64,000 bases of DNA from Leifsonia sp. SCN 70-46 (lineage in GTDB: Bacteria > Actinomycetota > Actinomycetes > Actinomycetales > Microbacteriaceae): positions 2,359,559-2,423,558 of the forward strand of contig MEFY01000002.1 of NCBI GenBank assembly GCA_001725325.1. Direction: 5' to 3'. Positions 1-7,397 of the stretch are shown one piece after another (the stretch's first letter is position 1; the number at the start of each line of letters is the position of its first letter). The notes under the pieces are model-generated. The model was not told the DNA's origin. It saw nothing but the letters and a program-made list of their open reading frames with translations, and did no database searches. A program made the translations under genes and the position numbers.

Positions 1-1512
1 GGCGGGAAGGGCCTCGCGAGCGGAACGCTCGGGCTCTTCGGCTCGACCGTGATCGGTCTGGCCTCCACGGCACCCGTCTACTCGCTCGCCGCGACCCTCG
101 GCTTCGTCGTGCTCGCCGTGGGCGCCCAGGCGCCCATCGCGTTCATCATCGCCTTCATCCCCATGCTGCTCATCGCCTTCGCGTACCGCGAGCTCAACCG
201 CGCGGTGCCCGACTGCGGCACGACCTTCACGTGGGCGACGAAGGCCTTCGGCCCGCGCGTGGGGTGGATGGGCGGCTGGGGCGTCGCCGTCGCGGGGATC
301 GTCGTGCTCGCCAACCTCGCCCAGATCGGCGGGAAGTACTTCTGGCTGCTCGTCAACGCCGACCTCGCGTCCGACCCCGTCATCGTGACGGCCACGGGCG
401 TCGTGTTCATCGCGCTCATGACGTTCATCAGCTACCGCGGCACCGAGATCGGCGAGAAGCTGCAGAACGTGCTGCTGGGCATCCAGTACCTCGCCCTCAT
501 CATCTTCGTCGTCGCGGCGATCGTCGCCGTCGCGACGGGCACGGCCCCGGAGGGCGCGACGGCGCCCGACCTGTCGTGGTTCAACCCGTTCGCCTTCGAG
601 TCGGCGTCGAGCTTCGTCGAGGCGATCCTGCTCGCCCTCTTCATCTACTGGGGCTGGGACACGTGCCTCGCCCTCAACGAGGAGACGAAGGACCCGGAGC
701 GCACGCCCGGGCGCGCGGCGATCCTCTCGACGCTCATCCTGCTCGTCACCTACGTCGGTGTCACCGTGGCGGCCATGGCCTACGCGGGCCTCGGCGCGAG
801 CGGGCTGGGCCTCGGCAACGAGGACAACGCGGAGGACGTCTTCTTCGCCCTCAAGAACGTGCTGTTCGGGCCGTTCGCCTGGCTGCTCGTCGTCGCCGTG
901 CTCGTCTCGGCGGTGTCGTCGACGCAGACCACGATCCTGCCGACGGCGCGCGGGACGCTCGCGATGGCCGCCTACAAGGCCCTGCCGCGGCGCTTCGGCG
1001 TCGTGCACCCGAAGTACCACACGCCCGCCTTCTCGACGATCGTCATGGGCGTGGTCGCGACGGTGTTCTACGTGGGGCTCACGATCGTGAGCGAGGACTT
1101 CCTCTCCGACACGATCCTCTCGCTCGGCCTCGCGATCGCCTTCTACTACGCGATAACAGGGTTCGCGTGCGTGTGGTTCTTCCGCCGGGAGCTCTTCGCG
1201 TCGGCCCACAACGTGTTCTTCAAGTTCCTGTTCCCGCTCCTGGGGGCGCTCATGCTCACCGCCGCCTTCATCTTCTCGGCGATCGACATGTTCAACCCCG
1301 ACTACGGCTACACGGTGCTGTTCGGGGTCGGCGGGGTCTTCGTCGTCGGGGTCGGCTCGCTCGCCGTGGGCGTCGTGCTCATGATCGTGTGGTCGTTCTT
1401 CCGGGCGTCGAAGCCGTTCTTCCGCGGCGAGTCGCTCAACGAGTCGACCGAGGTGCTCGTGCCCGAGGAGTCGGTGCCGACGCGGCGCTCGGTCGACGGG
1501 GGCCTCGCTTAA
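1..1512 (+). CDS. APC-superfamily amino-acid permease (5' partial)
   Basis: Predicted amino-acid/polyamine secondary transporter of the cytoplasmic membrane. The frame is open to base 1, and the first visible residues (GTLGLFGSTVIGLASTAPVY) match the first membrane helix of APC permeases, so the N-terminus lies outside the window. A GTG at 49 is internal to that helix and is not a credible start. About eleven hydrophobic segments follow, with the characteristic Gly-rich stretch early and FIYWGWD in the middle. The C-terminal tail (about the last 40 residues) is hydrophilic and cytoplasmic. The substrate cannot be read from the sequence. The stop codon TAA at 1510-1512 is also the start of the -10 box of the next gene. 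Confidence 0.9.
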   Translation, partial: GGKGLASGTLGLFGSTVIGLASTAPVYSLAATLGFVVLAVGAQAPIAFIIAFIPMLLIAFAYRELNRAVPDCGTTFTWATKAFGPRVGWMGGWGVAVAGIVVLANLAQIGGKYFWLLVNADLASDPVIVTATGVVFIALMTFISYRGTEIGEKLQNVLLGIQYLALIIFVVAAIVAVATGTAPEGATAPDLSWFNPFAFESASSFVEAILLALFIYWGWDTCLALNEETKDPERTPGRAAILSTLILLVTYVGVTVAAMAYAGLGASGLGLGNEDNAEDVFFALKNVLFGPFAWLLVVAVLVSAVSSTQTTILPTARGTLAMAAYKALPRRFGVVHPKYHTPAFSTIVMGVVATVFYVGLTIVSEDFLSDTILSLGLAIAFYYAITGFACVWFFRRELFASAHNVFFKFLFPLLGALMLTAAFIFSAIDMFNPDYGYTVLFGVGGVFVVGVGSLAVGVVLMIVWSFFRASKPFFRGESLNESTEVLVPEESVPTRRSVDGGLA

Positions 1513-1521
1513 GATCGAGGG
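1510..1521 (+). promoter_or_regulatory. Leaderless promoter: -10 TAAGAT fused to the upstream stop codon
   Basis: TAAGAT at 1510-1515 is followed by exactly six bases and the GTG start at 1522, so transcription should begin at or next to the start codon. The first three bases of the box are the TAA stop of the permease gene. No ribosome-binding site is needed or evident. Confidence 0.6.
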
Positions 1522-2748
1522 GTGCCGCTGACTCGACGCCAGATCTACCGACGTCGCCGCATCGCCGTCTTCGGGGGCGGGCTCGTCGTGCTCGCCACGG
1601 CGTTCTACCTGCCGCTCACGCTCCTCGCGCCGCTGCGCTCCGTCGCGCCCGTCGTGGAGACGTACACGCCGCCCGCCGCCGTGCAGCCCGCCGTCACGTT
1701 CCCCTCGTACGGCGCCTCGGGCGTGGGCGCCGTCGGATACCCGGGCGTGCTCGCGAGCGCGGGGTCGACGGATGCCCTCCCGATCGCCTCGATCTCGAAG
1801 ATCATCACCGCCCTCGTCGTGCTCGACCAGCACCCGATCACCCTCGACGACCCGGGGCCCGACATCACCTTCGGCGACGTCGACCAGGGCTTCTACGACG
1901 CGCAGCTCGCCGACGGGGGATCGGTAGGGGAGATGTACGTGGGTCTCACCCTCTCGCAGCGCGACGTCATGAACGTCATGCTCATCGAGTCGGCGAACAA
2001 CTACGCGGAGACGCTCGCGACGTGGGCGTACGGCTCCGAGTCCGCCTTCGTCGACGCCGCGACGGCCTGGCTCGGCAAGGTGGGGCTCGCGAGCACGTCG
2101 ATCGTCGAGCCCACGGGCGTCTCGCCCGACAACCGCAGCACCGTCGCCGACCTCGTCGAGCTCGGGAAGCTCGCGCTCGCGAATCCCGTCGTCGCCCAGA
2201 TCGTCGCCACGCAGTCGATCGACATCCCGAACCTCGGGCCCATCGAGAGCAGCAACAAGCTGCTCGGCATCGACGGCGTCGACGGCATCAAGACCGGAAC
2301 CCTCGACGAGGCCGGCTCGTGCCTGCTCTTCGCGCAGGACCACACGGTCGGCAGCACGACCGTCACGATCGTGGGCGTCGTGCTCGGCGGCCCGGACCAC
2401 GACACGATCGACGCCGCCATCCAGTCGCTGCTCGCGGAGGTCGACGCGGGCTTCACCGAGGTGACCCTCGCGACCAAGGGCCAGGAGTTCGCGCACTACG
2501 AGACGGCGTGGGGGGATGCCGCGACCGCCGTCGCCGCCCAGGACGCGTCGGTCGCGGTGTGGTCGGCGACCCCCGTCACCGCGGCCGTCGACGTGCACGA
2601 CGTCACCCTCGCCACGGCCGGGGCCGACGTCGGCAGCCTCACCTTCACGGTCGGCACGCGGACCGTCACCGTGCCCCTCACGCTCTCCGCGACCATCGAC
2701 GATCCCGGCCCGTGGTGGCGGCTGACCAATCCCGCGGAGCTCTTCTAG
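1522..2748 (+). CDS. D-alanyl-D-alanine carboxypeptidase family protein (PBP5-like)
   Basis: Penicillin-binding serine hydrolase that trims D-alanine from peptidoglycan stem peptides outside the membrane. An Arg-rich N-terminus (RRQIYRRRR) and one hydrophobic segment (about residues 14-36) form a signal anchor. The three active-site motifs are present and in order: SISK (Ser90, Lys93), SAN (157-159) and KTG (257-259). After them comes a beta-rich domain of about 110 residues, as in class C low-molecular-weight PBPs. The protein has 408 residues. The GTG start follows a TAAGAT box by six bases, which supports a leaderless transcript. It lies directly behind the permease but has its own promoter. 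Confidence 0.88.
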   Translation: MPLTRRQIYRRRRIAVFGGGLVVLATAFYLPLTLLAPLRSVAPVVETYTPPAAVQPAVTFPSYGASGVGAVGYPGVLASAGSTDALPIASISKIITALVVLDQHPITLDDPGPDITFGDVDQGFYDAQLADGGSVGEMYVGLTLSQRDVMNVMLIESANNYAETLATWAYGSESAFVDAATAWLGKVGLASTSIVEPTGVSPDNRSTVADLVELGKLALANPVVAQIVATQSIDIPNLGPIESSNKLLGIDGVDGIKTGTLDEAGSCLLFAQDHTVGSTTVTIVGVVLGGPDHDTIDAAIQSLLAEVDAGFTEVTLATKGQEFAHYETAWGDAATAVAAQDASVAVWSATPVTAAVDVHDVTLATAGADVGSLTFTVGTRTVTVPLTLSATIDDPGPWWRLTNPAELF

Positions 2749-2824
2749 GCACGTCGCGGGCCAGTTCCCAGCCTCACCGCCTAGGCTCGGACTATCTCGA
2801 GCATCCGCTCATCTCCCGTGGCTG

Positions 2825-2842
2825 TGAAGTCATTCGACTTCA
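2825..2842 (+). promoter_or_regulatory. Hairpin abutting the desaturase ribosome-binding site
   Basis: A perfect 7-bp stem, tgaagtc (2825-2831) and gacttca (2836-2842), with an ATTC loop runs into the putative Shine-Dalgarno CAGGGG (2841-2846) before the GTG at 2852. Candidate upstream -10 boxes are TAGGCT (2782-2787) and TATCTC (2793-2798). A role in controlling translation is inference. Confidence 0.4.
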
Positions 2843-2851
2843 GGGGCCCAC

Positions 2852-3937
2852 GTGACCACTGCCTCCCAGATCATCCGTACCGGAAACCGCGGGCTCGCCA
2901 ACCCGATGTCCGAGTTCTCCGCGCTCCTGCACACCGTGCGGGATGCGGGCCTCCTGCGACGACGCAAGCGGTTCTACGCCGTCACCTTCGGCGTGCTCAC
3001 GACGGGCCTCGTCGCGGCCTGGTTCGGCTTCGCGCTCCTGCACGACACGTGGTACCTCCTGCTCATCGCGGGCGTGCTCGGGGTCATCTTCACCCAGTAC
3101 GCGTTCATGGCCCACGAGCTCGCCCACCGCCAGGTGTTCGAGTCGGGCAAGGCCAACGACGTGGGCGGCCGCATCCTCGCGTCGTTCCTCGTGGGCATCA
3201 GCTACTCGTGGTGGATGACGAAGCACACGCGCCACCACGGCAACCCCAACACGGTGGACAAGGATCCCGACATCGAGACGGACTTCATCGTCTTCCAGCA
3301 CGACAAGGCGACCGGCCTCACGGGCCTCTCGCGCCTGCTCGCGCGCAAGCAGGGCTACCTGTTCTTCCCCGTGCTCCTGCTCGAGGGCGTCAACCTGCAC
3401 CGCCACGCGTTCATCACCGTCTTCTCGAAGGGCAAGGTCGACAAGCGCGCCCTCGAGATCGTGCTCCTGACCGTGCGCAACATCGCCTACATCACGGTGC
3501 TCTTCTCGTTCATGCCGCTCGGCATGGCGTTCGCGTTCCTCGGGGTGCAGCTGGCCATCTTCGGCCTCTACATGGGGGCGTCGTTCGCGCCCAACCACAT
3601 CGGCATGCCCATCCTGCCCAAGGGCTCGAAGGTCGACTTCCTGCGCCGCCAGGTGCTCACGAGCCGCAACATCCGCGGCGGGCACATCATGAACCACTTC
3701 ATGGGCGGCCTCAACCACCAGGTGGAGCACCACCTGTTCCCGAGCATGCCGCGCCCGCACCTGCGTCGCGCGAGCGAGATCACGCGCGAGTACTGCGAGT
3801 CGCGCGGCATCGAGTACACCGAGGTCGGGCTCACCGCCGCCTACGGCACCGTCGTGCGCTACCTCAACGAGGTCGGTCGCTCCACGGATCCGTTCGCCTG
3901 CCCCGCAGCGGGCCGCACGGGGTACGCGGGCATCTAG
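2852..3937 (+). CDS. Membrane fatty-acid desaturase
   Basis: Di-iron membrane desaturase that introduces a double bond into acyl chains, altering membrane fluidity. All three histidine boxes are visible: HELAH (88-92), HTRHH (125-129) and HQVEHH (289-294). The third box begins with Gln-containing HQ rather than the HxxHH typical of simple delta-9 enzymes, as in front-end-like or acyl-lipid desaturases. Hydrophobic segments lie at about 42-85, 108-122 and 208-245. The length, 361 residues, is normal. The GTG at 2852 follows CAGGGG at a suitable distance. The stop overlaps the stop of the convergent acetyltransferase by two bases. An electron donor gene is not adjacent. Confidence 0.9.
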   Translation: MTTASQIIRTGNRGLANPMSEFSALLHTVRDAGLLRRRKRFYAVTFGVLTTGLVAAWFGFALLHDTWYLLLIAGVLGVIFTQYAFMAHELAHRQVFESGKANDVGGRILASFLVGISYSWWMTKHTRHHGNPNTVDKDPDIETDFIVFQHDKATGLTGLSRLLARKQGYLFFPVLLLEGVNLHRHAFITVFSKGKVDKRALEIVLLTVRNIAYITVLFSFMPLGMAFAFLGVQLAIFGLYMGASFAPNHIGMPILPKGSKVDFLRRQVLTSRNIRGGHIMNHFMGGLNHQVEHHLFPSMPRPHLRRASEITREYCESRGIEYTEVGLTAAYGTVVRYLNEVGRSTDPFACPAAGRTGYAGI

Positions 3938-4530
3938 CCCGCGCCGTACACGAGGTAGGTGCCGGGCTTGTCCGGCTCCCGCAGCTCGAACTGCAGCTCG
4001 AGGTCGGTCGCCGCGAGCAGCGCCACCTGGTGCGCGTACTGCTCGTTCGTGACGTAGACCGTGCGCTCGAGGCGCCAGGTCTGGGCGAACCACGCGCGCA
4101 GCTCGGCGAGCAGGCGGGCATCCATGCCGACGGCCGTGCGCGACGCGCGCGTCCAGAAGTAGACGACGGCGTCGACGTCCTCCCACGCGCGCGGACCCAG
4201 GGCCCGCACGTGCGACCTCTCGAGGAACGCCGCCGAGATCGCGAACACGTACACACAGCCCCAGCACTCCGAGCCCGTCGGGTCGAGCACGGTGAACGAG
4301 TAGGCCCGGTCGGCGTCGTGGCGCTCCTGCATGCCCGCGAGGTCGGCACGGTTGTCGTCGACCGTGAAGCCGTCCTCCGGCCACGTGGACTGCTCCCAGC
4401 TCCTGAGCTCCTCGCGCGTCTCCATGATCGCGGCGTGGTCGAGCGCGGCGTCGTCCGCGGTGATGGGCCGCAGCCGGAACTCGTCGGCGACGAGCTCGGC
4501 CGGCACCGCGCGCGACGCGTCGCCGAACAT
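3934..4530 (-). CDS. GNAT family N-acetyltransferase
   Basis: Predicted acetyl-CoA-dependent acetyltransferase of 198 residues with unknown substrate. The GNAT fold is suggested by the N-terminal FRLRPI strand, the central WGCVYVFAI strand and the region VVYFWTRA...LLAELRAWF; the classical RxxGxG loop is weak. The ATG at 4530 overlaps the TGA of the upstream SGNH gene by one base (TGATG), so the two are translationally coupled and this start is preferred over any extension. Convergent with the desaturase. Family assignment is moderate and the substrate unknown. Confidence 0.7.
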   Translation of the reverse strand: MFGDASRAVPAELVADEFRLRPITADDAALDHAAIMETREELRSWEQSTWPEDGFTVDDNRADLAGMQERHDADRAYSFTVLDPTGSECWGCVYVFAISAAFLERSHVRALGPRAWEDVDAVVYFWTRASRTAVGMDARLLAELRAWFAQTWRLERTVYVTNEQYAHQVALLAATDLELQFELREPDKPGTYLVYGAG

Positions 4531-5303
4531 CAGAAGCCGGGGCGCTTGGGCGTGATGTTGTCGCCCGACGACTGGTGCCGGATGCGCCGCAGCACCCACG
4601 GCACGAGGTACTCGCGCGCCCAGCCGATGTCCTCGGCGCGCGCCTCGCGCCACGCGCGCGGCGGCAGCGGGTCCGGTCGGAACGGCTCGAGCCCGTGCTC
4701 GACGGCGAGGGCGTCGAGCACCATCGCGGCGATCGTGGTGTGGCCCGCGGGGGAGAAGTGCAGGCGGTCGGGAGCCCACATCCTCGGGTCGGCGAGCTCG
4801 CGGAGCGCCCACATGTCGGCGACGACGCAGTCGTGGCGCTGGGCGATCGCGCGCAGGTTCTCGTTGTAGATCGCGACCTTGCCGCGCACGCGCCCGAGCA
4901 CGGGCGTCATGCCGATGTCGGGCCCGTTGAACATCACGACGGTCGCGCCGTCGGAGCGCAGCCGCTCGACCATCGTCTCGAAGCGCTGCGAGACGTCGTC
5001 GGGGTCCGTGCCGGGGCGGATGATGTCGTTGCCGCCCGCCGACACCGTGATGAGGTCGGGCTTGAGGGCGAGGGCGGCGTCCACCTGCTCGTCGGAGATC
5101 TGCTGGAGGAGCCGCCCGCGGATTGCGAGGTTGGCGTAGGCGAAGTCGTCGGCCTGCTCGGCGAGCACCTCCGCCACGCGGTCCGCCCACCCGCGGTGGC
5201 CGCCGGGGCTCTGCGGCTCGGGATCGCCGATGCCCTCCGTGAACGAGTCTCCGATCGCGACGTACCTGCTCCACGGGTGCTGCTGTTCCATATCCCCAAG
5301 CAT
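4530..5303 (-). CDS. SGNH/GDSL hydrolase (catalytically intact)
   Basis: Esterase/lipase of the SGNH fold, probably cytoplasmic because no signal peptide is visible. All catalytic blocks are present: IGDSFTEG (nucleophile Ser in GDS), VSAGGNDII (oxyanion Gly/Asn) and the terminal DRLHFSPAGH with the Asp-x-x-His pair. Two starts are possible: ATG 5303 (MLGDMEQQ) or the in-frame ATG 5291 (MEQQ), and the later one fits family length better. It overlaps the downstream GNAT gene by one base. This intact enzyme is a useful contrast to the three pseudo-SGNH proteins at 20.6-26.2 kb, where the same motifs are destroyed. Confidence 0.87.
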   Translation of the reverse strand: MLGDMEQQHPWSRYVAIGDSFTEGIGDPEPQSPGGHRGWADRVAEVLAEQADDFAYANLAIRGRLLQQISDEQVDAALALKPDLITVSAGGNDIIRPGTDPDDVSQRFETMVERLRSDGATVVMFNGPDIGMTPVLGRVRGKVAIYNENLRAIAQRHDCVVADMWALRELADPRMWAPDRLHFSPAGHTTIAAMVLDALAVEHGLEPFRPDPLPPRAWREARAEDIGWAREYLVPWVLRRIRHQSSGDNITPKRPGF

Positions 5304-5440
5304 TACTCACCGCGCGCGCACACAGCTACCAGACACGGCGGCCGACGGCAAGGGGCACCCATGCGGGGGTGGGAGGTGGTTACGTGGTTGAGGCACCGAG
5401 ACCCGGTGCCGGCATTGCAAATGACCACTGGGAGGTCGTC

Positions 5441-5707
5441 ATGGGAATCATCGGCTGGATCGTACTGGGCCTCGTCGCCGGAGCTATCGCGAAGGCAATC
5501 CTTCCGGGCACGCAGGGCGGCGGATGGATCATCACGCTCGTCCTCGGTGTCGTGGGGGCACTGCTGGGCGGGTTCATCGGGAGCGCCGTCTTCGGCATCG
5601 GGCTGGAGGGCTTCTTCTCCATCCAGACCTGGCTCCTCGCGATCGGCGGCTCCATCGTCGTGCTGCTGATCTACGGCCTCGTCACGCGTGGCAGTCGACG
5701 CGCGTAG
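5441..5707 (+). CDS. GlsB/YeaQ/YmgE family membrane protein
   Basis: Small integral membrane protein of 88 residues of the transglycosylase-associated (GlsB/YeaQ/YmgE) family, often linked to envelope stress; its molecular role is not established. Three hydrophobic helices are visible, starting MGIIGWIVLGLVAGAIAKAI, with the Gly-rich GGWIITLVLGVVGA helix in the middle and a basic end (RGSRRA). The ATG at 5441 follows GGGAGGTC and gives the family-typical N-terminus; an upstream in-frame start at 5369 would add a non-family extension. A paralogue follows at 5777 after a terminator. Confidence 0.85.
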   Translation: MGIIGWIVLGLVAGAIAKAILPGTQGGGWIITLVLGVVGALLGGFIGSAVFGIGLEGFFSIQTWLLAIGGSIVVLLIYGLVTRGSRRA

Positions 5708-5725
5708 CCACCCGCTGCCACACTG

Positions 5726-5755
5726 TGAGGCGTCCCGCTACCGCGGGGCGCCTCA
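5726..5755 (+). terminator. Intrinsic terminator after the first GlsB-like gene
   Basis: A 13-bp stem with one G-U pair joins 5726-5738 (tgaggcgtcccgc) and 5743-5755 (gcggggcgcctca) through a TACC loop. No long T-run follows. It separates the two paralogous GlsB-like genes. Confidence 0.65.
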
Positions 5756-5776
5756 TCTCACGTCAGGAGCACCCGA

Positions 5777-6049
5777 ATGGGCTTCTTTTCCTTCATCATC
5801 CTCGGCATCATCGCGGCGGTCATCGCCAAGCTCATCCTGCGCCAGAAGGTCGGCTGGTTCCTGACCATCGTGCTCGGCGTCATCGGCGCCAACCTCGGCG
5901 GCTGGCTCGGGAGCCTCATCTTCTCGGAGAACGACATCTACGGCGCCAACGGCTTCTGGTCGTGGCAGTCGTGGCTCACCGCCATCGTCGGCGCGCTCAT
6001 CGTGCTGTTCGTCTTCGGCCTCATCTTCCGCCGCCGCCGCACGGCGTAG
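5777..6049 (+). CDS. GlsB/YeaQ/YmgE family membrane protein (paralogue)
   Basis: A 90-residue paralogue of the protein at 5441 with the same three-helix layout (MGFFSFIILGIIAAVIAKLI, then GWFLTIVLGVIGANLGGWLG) and a basic C-terminus (FRRRRTA). It differs by a longer polar loop (SENDIYGANGFWSWQSW) before the last helix. The ATG at 5777 follows CAGGAG. Being bracketed by two strong hairpins suggests a separate transcription unit from its twin, although readthrough from the first promoter is possible because no obvious -10 box lies between them. Confidence 0.83.
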   Translation: MGFFSFIILGIIAAVIAKLILRQKVGWFLTIVLGVIGANLGGWLGSLIFSENDIYGANGFWSWQSWLTAIVGALIVLFVFGLIFRRRRTA

Positions 6050-6059
6050 CGCACGCGAG

Positions 6060-6085
6060 GGCGGGCGTCCTGCGGGACGCCCGCC
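6060..6085 (+). terminator. Intrinsic terminator
   Basis: An 11-bp GC stem (6060-6070 with 6075-6085) and a 4-base loop are followed by TTTGT. It closes the second GlsB-like gene just before the polymerase IV gene. Confidence 0.75.
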
Positions 6086-6115
6086 TTTGTCGTTCCCGGG
6101 TGGGAGGATGGGCGC

Positions 6116-7363
6116 ATGGGCAAGCAGGACGGCACGTCGCGGCACGTGACCCGTCCCGGCGTCGACGACAGCACGGCCACCATCCTGCACGTCGACATGG
6201 ACGCGTTCTTCGCCTCCGTCGAGCTGCTCGACCACCCCGAGCTCGTCGGCAGGCCCGTGATCGTCGGGCACCGCTCCGCGCGCTCGATCGTGACGGCGGC
6301 GACCTACGAGGCGCGCAAGTTCGGCGTCAACTCCGCCCTGCCCATGGCCATAGCGCTGCGCCGCTGCCCCGATGCGATCGTGCTCGAGCCGCACTTCGAC
6401 CGCTACCAGCACTTCTCCTCGATGGTCATGGAGATCTTCGACGAGGTGACCCCGCTCGTCGAGCGGCTCGGCATCGACGAGGCCTTCCTCGACGTCGCGG
6501 GCGCGCGCACGGTGTTCGGCTCGCCCCTGCGCGTCGCGGAGCTCATCCGCAGCCGCGTGCGGGCCGAGACGGGCCTCGTGTGCTCGGTGGGGGCCGCGTC
6601 CACGAAGTTCGTCGCCAAGCTCGCCTCGGGGCTCTCCAAGCCCGACGGGCTGCTCGTGGTGCCCGCCGACGAGACAGTCGAGCTGCTGCATCCGCTGCCC
6701 ATCTCCAAGCTGTGGGGCGTGGGCGGCAAGACCGAGGAGGTGCTGCGCGGCCGCGGGCTGCACACCATCGGCGATGTCGCACGGGCGTCGCGCGAGACGC
6801 TCGTGCGCGCCGTGGGCGAGGCGGGGGCCGACCGGCTGCACGACCTCTCGTGGGGCATCGACCCGCGCCGCGTGCACACCCGGGCAGAGGAGAAGAGCGT
6901 CGGCCACGAGATGACCTTCGAGACCGACATCACCGATCCGTCGGTCATCCGCACCGAGCTGCTGCGCATGTCGAACATGGTCGCCGTGCGCCTGCGCAAG
7001 GCGGGCCTCGTGGGGCGCACCGTCGTGCTCAAGCTGCGGTTCGGCGACTTCACGACCATCACCCGCTCGAAGACGATCGGCGAGCCCACCGACCTCGGCC
7101 GCCGCATCTACGAGGAGGTGCGCGAGGTCTACGAGGCGCTCGGCAAGCAGGATGCCCCCATCCGCCTCGTGGGCGTGCGGGCCGAGCAGCTGCAGGAGAC
7201 GGCGACTACCCAGTTCGGGCTGTGGGACGAGTCGGAGGGCTGGCGCGAGGCGGAGGACGTCATGGACGCGGCCAGCGCCAAGTTCGGGCGCGGAGCGGTG
7301 AAGCCCGCGCGCCTGCTCGGCCACAACGGCTACGAGCGTCCACGGATGGGGCAGCGCGACTGA
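6116..7363 (+). CDS. dinB: DNA polymerase IV (Y family)
   Basis: Translesion DNA polymerase. The Y-family signature LHVDMDAFFASVE carries catalytic Asp27, and LGIDEAFLDV supplies Asp121-Glu122. The SAALPMAIALRRCP-type fingers, the helix-hairpin-helix thumb (LWGVGGKTEEVLRGRGLHTIGD) and a little-finger domain follow. The length, 415 residues, is normal. I see no LexA box in the 55 bases upstream, unlike the mutasome 9 kb away, so it may be constitutive or PafBC-dependent (inference). The C-terminus lacks an evident beta-clamp motif of the QxxLF type, although QFGLWD (about residue 363) could serve. Confidence 0.93.
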   Translation: MGKQDGTSRHVTRPGVDDSTATILHVDMDAFFASVELLDHPELVGRPVIVGHRSARSIVTAATYEARKFGVNSALPMAIALRRCPDAIVLEPHFDRYQHFSSMVMEIFDEVTPLVERLGIDEAFLDVAGARTVFGSPLRVAELIRSRVRAETGLVCSVGAASTKFVAKLASGLSKPDGLLVVPADETVELLHPLPISKLWGVGGKTEEVLRGRGLHTIGDVARASRETLVRAVGEAGADRLHDLSWGIDPRRVHTRAEEKSVGHEMTFETDITDPSVIRTELLRMSNMVAVRLRKAGLVGRTVVLKLRFGDFTTITRSKTIGEPTDLGRRIYEEVREVYEALGKQDAPIRLVGVRAEQLQETATTQFGLWDESEGWREAEDVMDAASAKFGRGAVKPARLLGHNGYERPRMGQRD

Positions 7364-7397
7364 TCCGTGTCACCGGGCTCGGGTAAAGTTCCATCAA

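Noticed and set aside
2749-2851. Riboswitch in the desaturase leader
   Set aside because: Only one short hairpin is visible and no known aptamer core motif.
6050-6116. LexA box upstream of dinB
   Set aside because: No TCGAAC-N4-GTTCGA-like palindrome is present; only a terminator of the preceding gene is seen.
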